The notes: generated by a model from the letters alone, not told the origin. DNA of 10,000 nucleotides from Theodoxus fluviatilis (GCA_034096865.1 JAWQFJ010025646.1:92501-102500), one strand, 5' to 3'. Shown: positions 1-8,076, numbered from the stretch's first letter. Numbers and translations: made by a program.

Positions 1-2
1 TG

Positions 3-848
3 CTACCGGCATTGTTGTATGGTGCACAGCTATGGGGATTGACCGAAAGGCACAACGTGGAAAAAGCGCATACGTTTGCATGTAAGCGCTTTCTTAGCGT
101 AGATCTGAAATCCCCTAATAACATGTGTTATGGCGAACTGGGCAGATACCCTCTTTTCATCACCACCACACTTCAGGCGGTTAAATATTGGTTTAGATTG
201 TGCAAAATGCCGAACAGCAGAATAGCCAAGCAAGCATATATTATGTTATCTCGCTCCCATATACCCGAAGATATGAATTGGGTGAAAGCAATAGAAATGT
301 GTTTATCTCGTCTTGGCTTCACTTACATATGGAACAACTGTGGCACATTGGACGAGAAGAGTTTCCTCCGTAGTTTGAAACAAAGACTGCGAGACTGTTA
401 CCTGCAAAAATGGAGCTCGGCACTTGACGAAAGCAACAGATTTGGTTTTTATAGGACTTTTAAAGTAACATTTGAATGTGAGCAATATTTATCATGTTTA
501 AACATAAGAAAATTTCGTGATGCGTATATTCGTTTTCGCTTTGGATGTAATGATCTGAAAATCAATTTACGGTCGAGAAAAGAGGATAATTTTGACAAGA
601 ACTGTCCATTCTGTGACGAAATCGACAACGAAGCTCACTTTTTATGTAACTGTCGTATGTATGATGACATTAGGCAGAAATATTTAGTCAAACATTTTAA
701 ATATGTATATCCTTCAGATTTAACACATTTTATGATTGGAAAAGAGCCAAGGATGACTCGAGATATTTCCATGTTTATATTTTATGCATTTGAACGTCGC
801 ACGCAGAAACTGCAAGAAATTTCAGCAGACGCTCAAGATGAACATTAA
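3..848 (+). CDS. LINE copy A: C-terminal part of a non-LTR reverse transcriptase (5' end outside window)
   Basis: This is the C-terminal end of a retrotransposon polyprotein, downstream of the catalytic reverse transcriptase core. The frame is open from base 3 to the TAA at 846-848, so the first Met at 12 is not a real start. The protein aligns with copy C along its length: the LLYG..WG box (near residue 5), a GRYPL box (near residue 45), VKYW, an IRKFRDAYIRFRFG box (near residue 165), and a finger CX2CX7HX4C with Cys codons at 603 and 612, His at 636 and Cys at 651. No stops or frameshifts are seen in 281 codons, so the copy is young or was recently active. Endonuclease and catalytic motifs would lie left of the window. 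The clade cannot be set from this piece; a CR1, Jockey, R1 or related lineage is possible. Confidence 0.85.
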   Translation, partial: LPALLYGAQLWGLTERHNVEKAHTFACKRFLSVDLKSPNNMCYGELGRYPLFITTTLQAVKYWFRLCKMPNSRIAKQAYIMLSRSHIPEDMNWVKAIEMCLSRLGFTYIWNNCGTLDEKSFLRSLKQRLRDCYLQKWSSALDESNRFGFYRTFKVTFECEQYLSCLNIRKFRDAYIRFRFGCNDLKINLRSRKEDNFDKNCPFCDEIDNEAHFLCNCRMYDDIRQKYLVKHFKYVYPSDLTHFMIGKEPRMTRDISMFIFYAFERRTQKLQEISADAQDEH

Positions 849-1077
849 ACAAAACTTGATATAACTAGAAATAATTTACCTTAATGTACAATTGTTCATT
901 TTATTTGAACTTACATACGGACGAGTTTGATATGTCACTTATCTTCAGAAGATTATGTTCTATTTTGACTCGTACAACTGATATGCTAACTGTTTAATAT
1001 GTACATATGTGTATATTCCTACGTGATGGGTCGTCGGCCGCAAATAAAGAATCAATCAATCAATCAATCAATCAATC
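849..1077 (+). mobile_element. 3' UTR and tail of LINE copy A
   Basis: AT-rich non-coding sequence follows the stop codon. It ends in the 13-mer GATGGGTCGTCGG (1025-1037), which can fold into a short stem (1029-1032 with 1036-1039). AATAAA follows at 1043-1048, then seven exact copies of AATC (1050-1077). A 3' hairpin followed by a short tandem-repeat tail, rather than poly(A), is known for several non-LTR clades, where the RT recognises the RNA 3' end. Assigning this hairpin that role is inference. Confidence 0.7.
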
Positions 1078-1328
<251 letters not shown>

Positions 1329-1329
1329 C

Positions 1330-1905
1330 GTATTCCAGAGAAAAATAACTGGTTCTACATTGTGAAAGATATCTTGTGTAGGCTTGGTTATGCGTGTGTT
1401 TGGATGAATGGTGACGCAGAGAATGAGTAACGCTTTGTAAAGCAACTCACGCAAAGGTTATAGGACTGCTGCCCTCAGTCATGGGACGCTTATAGTAGGA
1501 AAATATTTGCGTGTTACTCTGCCTTCAATGATATATTTTGTCTGAAAAATACTTAGCCATCACACTATTAGAAAGTTTCGCAATACCCTCGTTCGCTTTC
1601 AGCTAGAAACTAATGACCTAAGAGTAAACCAACATTACGATTAACAAAAACGGAGGAATCTGATATGTCCATGTTGTGATGCGGTGGAAGATTAGAAGCA
1701 TGTTATTTTAGACTGTTTTTCTACACAACACTTAGGGGGAAGTTCATTGCTCCACAATTATGTCCTAGTTTGAGGGGAAACTTCAATTGGCCTCTGAAGG
1801 GATCGAAAATCCGGATAACAAGAAAGATGAAAATTGTTGATCTTATACGCCTTGAAGCCTCGACAGCAGCAGAAAAATACCGTACTGTAATAAGTAACAA
1901 CGTTT
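1330..1905 (+). pseudogene. LINE copy B: decayed reverse transcriptase C-terminal fragment
   Basis: This is a broken relative of copy A. In frame with base 1329 it reads IPEKNNW and RLGYACVW, matching IPEDMNW and RLGFTYIW in copy A. In-frame TAA (1428-1430) and TAG (1461-1463) interrupt it, but the match continues through VKQLTQRL. Between about 1530 and 1564 the frame shifts; the new frame reads IRKFRNTLVRF, matching IRKFRDAYIRF in A. Further stops follow at 1642-1644 and 1693-1695. The finger is still visible: Cys at 1666 and 1675, His at 1699, Cys at 1714. A second shift near 1716-1722 restores the first frame, where LRGKF aligns with the IRQKY segment of A, and similarity fades near 1900. 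Its left edge abuts the CT microsatellite. It is not functional. Confidence 0.8.
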
Positions 1906-2146
1906 TCATAAGTTAGAAACATCACTGGAATCAAAATTGGCATAAGCTACGAGAGGACCATGTACGGACATATTACTACCTAGAATGTCCAGTTTTTCGA
2001 ATGAACATCCGGTCTGCTGGGTAGAGCTCGTTCGTTCTTGCGCTCAGGCCGAGTCCTTGTTAGGGAGAAAATGCACATATCACAATGAAGTCATGTTGTA
2101 ATTTAATATCTTGTTAAGGATTTTAATCGTAAATATGTATCGGTAT

Positions 2147-2148
<2 letters not shown>
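1906..2148. other. Unassigned AT-rich stretch, possibly the 3' UTR of LINE B
   Basis: I see no coding frame or recognisable repeat. Its position after the B fragment and its AT-rich right end (about 2100-2148), loosely like the 3' UTR of copy A, make it a candidate B 3' UTR. The hairpin and AATAAA seen in A and C were not found here. Confidence 0.3.

Positions 2149-2215
<67 letters not shown>
2149..2215. repeat. (TG)33 microsatellite
   Basis: An uninterrupted TG run of 67 bases. The alternating purine/pyrimidine composition is compatible with Z-DNA. No gene is associated. Confidence 0.98.
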
Positions 2216-2217
<2 letters not shown>

Positions 2218-2302
2218 GGGGTGGGAGAAGAGAGGGCGTAGTAAGTACATAAGTAAGTACAAAGGCGAATAGAGGCAACGTTGATGGTTGCGGAATGGTA
2301 AT

Positions 2303-2640
2303 CAGGGCCGGACCCAGGGGGGGGGTTCCAGGGGTTCCGGAACCCCCCCCCCCCCCCCCCTAGAAAAAGCATGGACCTTGGTTTGAGTTTGTTTTTTTAA
2401 TATTTGTTGTGTGTGTCTCCAATAACAATGCTGCTCTTACCCCTCAAAACAAGGCCCAGAATGCACCAGATTGCACAGATTTTAACCGTTTTTCAAAAAT
2501 TTTCCGGGGGAGCATGCCCCCGGACCCCCCTAGTTTGCGCGCCTGCTTCGCAGACGCGCGCTCGTGGCTTCGCCACTTCGCCGATTTTGTTTGTTTTCTC
2601 TGAGTTTCAAGGCATCGAAGATGCATTAAAATAATTCATT
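2303..2640. mobile_element. Hairpin-rich dispersed repeat, probably a non-autonomous DNA transposon fragment
   Basis: The left edge begins CAGGGCCGGACCCAGGGG and runs into a long G/C fold: nine G plus TTCC (2317-2329) pair with GGAA plus nine C (2339-2351), and a perfect 16-bp palindrome GGGGTTCCGGAACCCC lies at 2331-2346. Eighteen C follow (2343-2360). Further right come three hairpins: TCCGGGGG/CCCCCGGA (2503-2524), GCGCG.CTGC/GCAG.CGCGC (2537-2559) and GTGGC/GCCAC (2564-2576), the last two with TTC loops. I know closely similar text as a high-copy repeat in marine invertebrate genomes, but I cannot name the family. A CAGGG terminus is typical of hAT-like ends. I see no matching inverted terminus in the window, so the right boundary is a guess. 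Confidence 0.5.
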
Positions 2641-2732
2641 CACAATCATTGGTGACGTTTCACCCAGTGGCAGAGGTCAACTTCCTGTCAAGGTCACGCA
2701 GCAGCTAGAGTATCTCAGAAGGCACTCTAACT

Positions 2733-2773
2733 GAGATGGGTCGTCGGTCTCCATAAAAGCTATTTAAAATATA
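2733..2773 (+). mobile_element. Orphan LINE-type 3' end
   Basis: It contains GATGGGTCGTCGG (2735-2747), identical over 13 bases to the 3' end of LINE A, followed by CATAAAAG (compare AATAAAG in A) and then an AT-rich spacer into (CT)n. GAGA (2733-2736) can pair with TCTC (2748-2751). No coding remnant is seen in the 90 bases upstream. It is either a very short 5'-truncated LINE or the tail of a SINE that borrowed the LINE 3' end. Confidence 0.5.
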
Positions 2774-2804
2774 TCTCTCTTCTCTCTCTCTCTCTCTCTC
2801 TCTC
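2774..2804. repeat. (CT)n microsatellite at the 5' edge of LINE C
   Basis: A 31-base CT run with one TT interruption. The reverse transcriptase frame of copy C starts directly after it. Confidence 0.95.
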
Positions 2805-4169
2805 GTATACAAAACTGTAAAATGCAGTATCAGATGCCAGGGTCAGGCACATGGGTCCTTTAATTGCCACCGGGGACTTAAACAAGGCTGCAAAATGTCT
2901 CCTTTATTTTTTTCTTTCCTGGTTTCACATCTCAGTCGTGAAGTAATTGCGAAAGGAAAACATGGGGTTCAATTAGAACCTAATGGCGTGGAACTGTTTA
3001 TGTTGCTTTTCGTTGATGATGTCGTACTTCTATCCGACACGGTGCCTGGTCTGCAGAATCAAATCAATAACCTAAAAAATGCTGCTGATAGACTAGGTCT
3101 CGTGATAAACATAGAAAAAACCAAAGTTGTTATATTTAGAAATGGAGGATATGTGGCTGCTCACGAAAAATGGGTGATGGGTGACTCCAGGCTTGAGGTT
3201 GTCGCACAGTACAGGTATCTTGGAGTGACTCTATCTACCAGGTTGTGTACAAACACAATGTTATCTGATATAGTTACCAGAGCCAAAGCAGCGTCCATTC
3301 AGATCCAAAGGTCCTTGAGAAAGCTTACCTTAGTTACGCCTGAAATATTGTACAAAATTTTTGACGCACAAATTCAGCCTATACTGTTGTACGGATCAGA
3401 AATTTGGGGCACCAATGACTGTAAATGCATTGAAACTGTCCATATGTACATGTTGAAGTGGTTTCTCAATGTTGCCTTTAACACACCCAACGTTATGATT
3501 TATGGAGATACAGGGAGGTATCCACTGGACATAAATGCTAAATTACGCTCGGTGAAATATTGGTTAAAACTACTTAGAATGGAGCGGGACAGATACTCTT
3601 ACCAAGTGTGCATGTCTATGCTTGGCGTAGTTGATGGGAAACATAATTGGGCAACAGGTATTAAAACATTACTGTTGAAGTATGATTTCAAAAGGGAGTG
3701 GGATGGTCAAATGGTCCAAAATGAAACTACATTTATGACACAACTTAAATGTAGAATGATTGAGTGGTACGACAGCAACTGGAGAAATTGTATGCAGCAA
3801 AGTACGAGATACTCCTTCTACAAATTAGTAAAGTTTGAACGTGGTATAGAGCCATACCTTTATGCATTAGACAAGAAAGTATTTCGAGATGCCTGGATAC
3901 GCTTTAGAATGGGAATTAGCGATTTATATAATCATAAGTATAGATACAGGACTGCGTCATACCCAAATATATGTCCATTGTGTATGGAAACGGAAGAAGA
4001 CGAAGTTCATTTTCTACTACATTGTCCAGCCACCTACGATCTAAGGAGTAAATATATAATACCATTTATACAAAATAGTGTTAGTGGACCTCTTACTGAC
4101 ATGTTTGCAACTGATAATGTCATTGTTATTAGAAGTAATGCCACATACATTTACAAAGCATTCCGTTGA
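2805..4169 (+). CDS. LINE copy C: non-LTR reverse transcriptase, 5'-truncated
   Basis: This is the second half of a retrotransposon reverse transcriptase, which copies element RNA into DNA at the target site. The frame is open from the CT tract. YKTVK and CHRGLKQGC (2865-2891) form the RT block before the active site, so the Met at 2895 is internal. The catalytic box is MLLFVDDVVLL, FVDD at 3009-3020, with both aspartates kept (FADD is commoner). GLVINIEKTK and YRYLGV follow. The thumb/C-terminal region shares LLYG..WG, GRYPL, VKYW and FRDAWIRFR with copy A. A CX2CX8HX4C finger has Cys at 3972 and 3981, His at 4008 and Cys at 4023. The endonuclease and first RT blocks are absent. The TGA at 4167 falls where copy A has Arg, and the aligned frame continues to a TAG at 4221, so this stop is probably a decay mutation. 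The copy is not autonomous. Confidence 0.9.
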   Translation, partial: VYKTVKCSIRCQGQAHGSFNCHRGLKQGCKMSPLFFSFLVSHLSREVIAKGKHGVQLEPNGVELFMLLFVDDVVLLSDTVPGLQNQINNLKNAADRLGLVINIEKTKVVIFRNGGYVAAHEKWVMGDSRLEVVAQYRYLGVTLSTRLCTNTMLSDIVTRAKAASIQIQRSLRKLTLVTPEILYKIFDAQIQPILLYGSEIWGTNDCKCIETVHMYMLKWFLNVAFNTPNVMIYGDTGRYPLDINAKLRSVKYWLKLLRMERDRYSYQVCMSMLGVVDGKHNWATGIKTLLLKYDFKREWDGQMVQNETTFMTQLKCRMIEWYDSNWRNCMQQSTRYSFYKLVKFERGIEPYLYALDKKVFRDAWIRFRMGISDLYNHKYRYRTASYPNICPLCMETEEDEVHFLLHCPATYDLRSKYIIPFIQNSVSGPLTDMFATDNVIVIRSNATYIYKAFR

Positions 4170-4366
4170 AGAACAGAAGCCATGGTAATGTTCGACAGCT
4201 ACATAAAATTGATGGAAAATTAGATTTATTACGATAAGACGCAATTGTCACCGTTGGTCGATATGGTATTGGGAAGTGACATCTTTAGGTACAAACTTTG
4301 TCACTTCTTGTAACTTGTAATGGGCCGGAGGCCCCCACAATAAACTCATTTGTTCGTTGTTCGTTT

Positions 4367-4368
<2 letters not shown>
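4170..4368 (+). mobile_element. 3' UTR and tail of LINE copy C
   Basis: The first 50 bases still resemble coding sequence if the TGA is read through (up to TAG 4221-4223). The end carries a perfect hairpin GGGCC-GGA-GGCCC (4322-4334), AATAAA (4339-4344), and an irregular GTTC/GTTT tail (about 4350-4368) that runs straight into (TC)n. The order hairpin, AATAAA, short-repeat tail is the same as in copy A. Confidence 0.7.
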
Positions 4369-4418
<50 letters not shown>

Positions 4419-4429
4419 TCTCTCTCTCT
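4369..4429. repeat. (TC)n microsatellite at the 3' edge of LINE C
   Basis: About 61 bases of TC with one interruption near 4414. Together with the CT tract at 2774-2804 it brackets LINE C. Confidence 0.97.
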
Positions 4430-4479
4430 GTAGTACTCCTGTCTAGTGAGAAGAACCTCGACGGTGTCGCTTGATGTTA

Positions 4480-4810
4480 GACGCAGCGACGGTGCGGATC
4501 CTAGAGTCGTGTCCTTGGGCAAGGGACTTAACTCGCGGTGCCTGGCTTCACCAGGAGTAAAATCGGATACCCGTGAGAGCAGTGTAGTGCGATTGATTAT
4601 CGATGTGACCGTGAGTCAATATTGAGCTGATAAACTCCTCAGAGAATAGAAATGGTCACGTGTCTGACTGGGCGTCCCGTCTGTAAGTGTCTTCGCCGTC
4701 AGATGCCAGTGAAGAATTCATCGAACAGCCCAGTGATAAGGAGGTAACGTGCAAAGCGCTTTGAGCCCCAAACCCGGATGAAAAGTCATTAAAGAAATGC
4801 ATACATTAAC
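4480..4810 (+). mobile_element. SINE/MITE-like dispersed repeat
   Basis: Two blocks are familiar from a widespread animal repeat: GTCCTTGGGCAAGGGACTTA near 4510, and GCAAAGCGCTTTGAGCCCC near 4751-4769, with the palindrome AAAGCGCTTT at 4753-4762. The sequence after it, GATGAAAAG through AAATGCATACATTA, fits the usual tail of that repeat. I recognise the pattern but cannot name the family or run a search. The left boundary is uncertain, and 4430-4480 shows nothing identifiable. Confidence 0.5.
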
Positions 4811-4820
4811 AGTTACCGCT

Positions 4821-5034
4821 CTGTTCCAGAGGAGAACACTCTCCTGGCTCCCACAGACTTGGCGCTGGAAGCTGGGTCCCAATGGCGTCAGCAAGCTTTT
4901 CCCCGACAGCAACAAGCGCGACAGTTTCCTGTGGAGCTACCTGGTGCCTTGCCTGACAGGTCGCACTTCACCACATGTCCCTCACCTCTGTGGACGGCAG
5001 CGTCTCCTGGATCATCGACTGCCCTGACAGGGGC
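4821..5034 (+). other. GC-rich segment, possible damaged or orphan host exon
   Basis: It is richer in G+C than its neighbours. A pyrimidine-rich stretch ending CTGTTCCAG lies at its left edge, and GTGAGT, a good splice donor match, follows 5034. One frame reads GPNGVSKLFPDSNKRDSFLW and SYLVPCLTG; further right a different frame reads MSLTSVDGSVSWIIDCPDRG, up to the donor. Both look protein-like, but no single frame joins them, which suggests either a frameshift or two exons (an AG precedes GTCGCACTT near 4961). I recognise no family. Several frames are open by chance in GC-rich DNA, so this is weak. Confidence 0.2.
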
Positions 5035-5046
5035 GTGAGTGCCCCT
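5029..5046. other. Perfect hairpin at the minisatellite boundary
   Basis: AGGGGC (5029-5034), loop GTGAGT, GCCCCT (5041-5046). The 59-bp array begins immediately to its right. Confidence 0.6.
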
Positions 5047-6612
5047 CGGTGTGGTGTGGTGTAGTGGAGTGTAGTCGTGTGCTGTGGTGCATTGCGGTGT
5101 ATTGGTTGATCAGTGTGGTGTAGTGGAGTGTTGTCGTGTGCTGTGGTGCATTGCGGTGTGTTGGTTGATCAGTGTGGTGTAGTGGAGTGTTGTCGTGTGC
5201 TGTGGTGCATTGCAGTGTATTGGTTGATCAGTGTGGTGTAGTGGAGTGTAGTCGTGTGCCGTGTTGCGTTGCGGTGTATTGGTTGATCAGTGTGGTGTAG
5301 TGGAGTGTTGTATGCCGTGTTGTGTTGTGTTGTGATGTGTTGGTTGATCAGTGTGGTGTAGTGGAGTGTTGTCGTGTGCTGTGGTGCATTGCGGTGTATT
5401 GGTTGATCAGTGTGGTGTAGTGGAGTGTAGTCGTGTGCTGTGGTGCATTGCGGTGTATTGGTTGATCAGTGTGGTGTAGTGGAGTGTTGTCGTGTGCTGT
5501 GGTGCATTGCGGTGTATTGGTTGATCAGTGTGGTGTAGTGGGGTGTTGTCGTGTGCTGTGGTGCGTTGCGGTGTATTGGTTGATCAGTGTGGTGTAGTGG
5601 AGTGTTGTCGTGTGTTGTGGTGCATTGCAGTGTATTGGTTGATCAGTGTGGTGTAGTGGAGTGTTGTCGTGTGCTGTGGTGCATTGCGGTGTATTGGTTG
5701 ATCAGTGTGGTGTAGTGGAGTGTTGTCGTGTGCTGTGGTGCATTGCGGTGTATTGGTTGATCAGTGTGGTATAGTGGAGTGTTGTCGTGTGCTGTGTTGT
5801 GTTGTGATGTGTTGGTTGATCAGTGTGGTGTAGTGGAGTGTTGTCGTGTGCTGTGGTGCATTGCGGTGTATTGGTTGATCAGTGTGGTGTAGTGGAATGT
5901 TGTGTGCCGTGTTGCGTTGCGGTGTATTGGTTGATCAGTGTGGTGTAGTGGAGTGTTGTATGCCGTGTTGTGTTGTGTTGTGATGTGTTGGTTGATCAGT
6001 GTGGTGTAGTGGAGTGTTGTATGCCGTGTTGTGTTGTGTTGTGATGTGTTGGTTGTTCGGTGTGGTGTAGTGGAGTGTTGTATGCCGTGTTGCGTTGCGG
6101 TGTGTTGGTTGATCAGTGTGGTGTAGTGGAGTGTTGTATGCCGTGTTGTGTTGTGCTGTGATGTGTTGGTTGTTCGGTGTGGTGTAGTGGAGTGTTGTAT
6201 GCCGTGTTGCGTTGCGGTGTGTTGGTTGGTCATTGTGGTGTAGTGGAGTGTTGTCGTATGTTGTGTTGCGTTGCGGTGTGTTGTGGTGTAGTGGAGTGTT
6301 GTATGCCGTGTTGCATTGCGATGTGTTGGTTGATCAGTGTGGTGTTGTGGAGTGTTGTCGGGTGCTGTGTTGTGTTGTGATGTGTTGGTTGATCAGTGTG
6401 GTGTAGTGGAGTGTTATCGTATGGTGTGTTGCATTGCGATGTGTTGGTTGTTCGGTGTGGTGTAGTGCGTGTTGTCGTATGCTGTGTTGCGTTGTGTTCG
6501 TGTTGGTTGTTAAGTGTGGTGTAGTGGCGTGTTGTCGTATGCTGTGTTGCGTTGTGTTAGTGTTGGTTGCTAGGTGTGGTGTAGTGGAGTGTTGTCGTAT
6601 GTTGTGTTGCTG
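5047..6612. repeat. 59-bp-unit GT-rich minisatellite, about 27 units
   Basis: Units begin near GTGTGGTGTAGTGGAGTGTT and end with ATTGGTTGATCA. GATCA recurs at 5108, 5167, 5226 and 5285, and with few exceptions every 59 bases to 5877. The consensus is about 81% G+T on the + strand and carries one TGATCA palindrome. Variant units of 61 and 56 bases occur, mostly after 5877. From 5994 to 6227 the array is two copies of a 117-bp dimer (61+56) that differ at one base. After 6228 the units become shorter and more diverged. There is no spacer, so it is not CRISPR. Peptides such as the HTATQHG repeats on the minus strand are artefacts. Confidence 0.95.
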
Positions 6613-7187
6613 CTGAGCTACTAGAACAGGTCCCTGGCTGAGCTATGGGAGCCGGTCCCTAGCTGAGCTACTGGAGCAGGCCCCTGGCTGAGCTACTGGA
6701 GCGGGCCCCTGGCTGAGCTACTGGAGCAGGCCCCTGGATGAGCTACTGGAGCAGGCCCCTGGCTGAGCTACTGGAGCGGGCCCCTGGCTGAGCTACTGGA
6801 GCCGGTCCCTGGCTGAGCTACTGGAGCAGGCCCCTGGCTGAGCTACTGGAGCAGGCCCCTGGCTGAGCTACTGGAGCGGGCCCCTGGCTGAGCTACTGGA
6901 GCAGGCACCTCGCTGAGCTACTGGAGCGGGCCCCTGGCTGAGCTACTGGAGCAGGCCCCTGGCTGAGCTACGGGAGCGGGCCCCTGGCTGAGCTACTGGA
7001 GCAGGCCCCTGGCTGAGCTACGGGAGCGGGCCCCTGGCTGAGCTACGGGAGCGGGCCCCTGGCTGAGCTACTGGAGCAGGCCCCTGGCTGAGCTACTGGA
7101 GCAGGCCCCTGGCTGAGCTACTGGAGCAGGCCCCTGGCTGAGCTACTGGAGCGGGCCCCTGGCTGAGCTACTGGAGCAGGCCCTGAA
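6613..7187. repeat. 25-bp-unit minisatellite, 23 units
   Basis: The unit starts CTGAGCTACTGGAGC, followed by RGG and CCCCTGG. Units start at 6613, 6638, 6663 and so on to 7163; the distance is exactly 22 x 25, so there are no net indels. Variation is mainly A/G at position 16 and T/G at position 11, with rarer changes near the left end. Because 25 is not a multiple of 3 and the unit holds TGA (+) and TAG on the complement, every frame is closed within 75 bases, so it is non-coding. Confidence 0.95.
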
Positions 7188-7260
7188 AGCCCAGCAGCCA
7201 GGGGGTCCAGCTGATGAAGGGGGCTTCGAGCCGCTCTGGCCAAATGTTACTTTAAGGATT
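7188..7260. other. Unique spacer between tandem arrays
   Basis: Short non-repeat sequence with a small hairpin, GGCT-TCG-AGCC (7222-7232). No coding signal was recognised. Confidence 0.4.
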
Positions 7261-7560
7261 GTGTATTTGTATGTGTGTGTGTCTGTGTATGTATGTGTGT
7301 ATGTATGTGTATGCGTGTAGGTGCATGTGTGTGGGTGTATGTGTGCGTGTGTTTGTGTGTGTGTTAGTGTGTGTGTGTGTGTATGTGTGTGCGTGTGCGT
7401 GCGTGCGTGCGTGTGTGTGTGTGTGTGCGCGCGCGCGTGTGTGTGTATGTGCGTGAGCGTGTGTGTGCGTGAGCGTGTGTGTGTGTGTGCGTGAATGTGT
7501 GTGTGTGCGCGCGCGCGCGCGCGTGTGTGTGAGAGTGTGTGTGTGCGTGTGTGTTTGTGC
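7261..7560. repeat. Imperfect TG/CG alternating microsatellite
   Basis: About 300 bases of TG with TATG, GCGTG and GC interruptions. The longest strictly alternating purine/pyrimidine run is 7495-7531, which contains (GC)8 at 7507-7522; another GC run is near 7427-7437. Histidine/threonine or valine/cysteine repeat peptides in this tract are artefacts. Confidence 0.95.
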
Positions 7561-7834
7561 GTATACAAGCTATCATAAATATGCGTGCTTCAATATCATT
7601 TTCGCTTTGATCTCATTTTGCTTTGATTTCATTTTCGCAACACATTCAAATGTCTAACCCACCATACTAAGACAAACCCTCATGTACCCGTGATGGCGAA
7701 AGCTTGCCACTCTCAGAGAGACGTATGTCCAATCTTAGTTCTGTCACTTCGTACTTTTACAAACGTTGAGTGCGATGATACTGCATGTACATAAGCAGGG
7801 AAACATACCACAATTGAAAAACACGGTTCATACA

Positions 7835-7840
7835 TTTATT
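7835..7840 (-). terminator. Possible polyadenylation signal on the minus strand
   Basis: AATAAA on the minus strand is followed, in the minus direction at about 15-40 bases, by GTGTTTTT and TGTGGTATGTTT, which fit a GU-rich downstream element. No confirmed minus-strand gene lies upstream of it. Confidence 0.25.
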
Positions 7841-7990
7841 TGAGAATAACATCCACGTGTCTACACCACGCACGCAACGTCAGTCGTTCGCAATCACACA
7901 CCGCACGTAGACAGGCTACACACTCTTTCGACCCTCTCACGGCGCAGTCAGACAGTTACACACGAAGCTAAATCACAGGCAACTTGTGGC

Positions 7991-8076
7991 GATTGAAATG
8001 TCCATCACCTGTTCACTTTGTCTTTTCAAACTCGATTGACATGTCCATCACCTGTCTATTTCGTCTTCTCAAGCTT
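7991..8076. repeat. 43-bp tandem duplication
   Basis: Two adjacent copies (7991-8033 and 8034-8076), each starting GATTGA and sharing ATGTCCATCACCTG. They differ at 8 of 43 positions, seven of which are transitions, so this is an old duplication. Confidence 0.75.

Noticed and set aside
2404..2634. 76-residue frame containing FSGGACPRTPL
   Set aside because: It lies in the hairpin-rich dispersed repeat. Such peptides recur because the repeat is common, not because a protein is made.
4181..4190. ATGGTAAT here matches the 8 bases left of the CAGGG end near 2303, as a possible target-site duplication
   Set aside because: It lies within LINE C and no inverted CAGGG terminus adjoins it; a chance 8-mer match is likely.
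5820..6233. 137-residue minus-strand frame rich in His, Thr and Gln
   Set aside because: It is a reading of the GT-rich minisatellite; the frame is open only because the repeat lacks stops in that phase.
5047..7187. CRISPR-like regular repeats
   Set aside because: Units are directly tandem with no unique spacers, in an animal-type genomic context.
7143..7576. His/Thr-repeat frames on the minus strand
   Set aside because: Translation of TG/CG microsatellite sequence.
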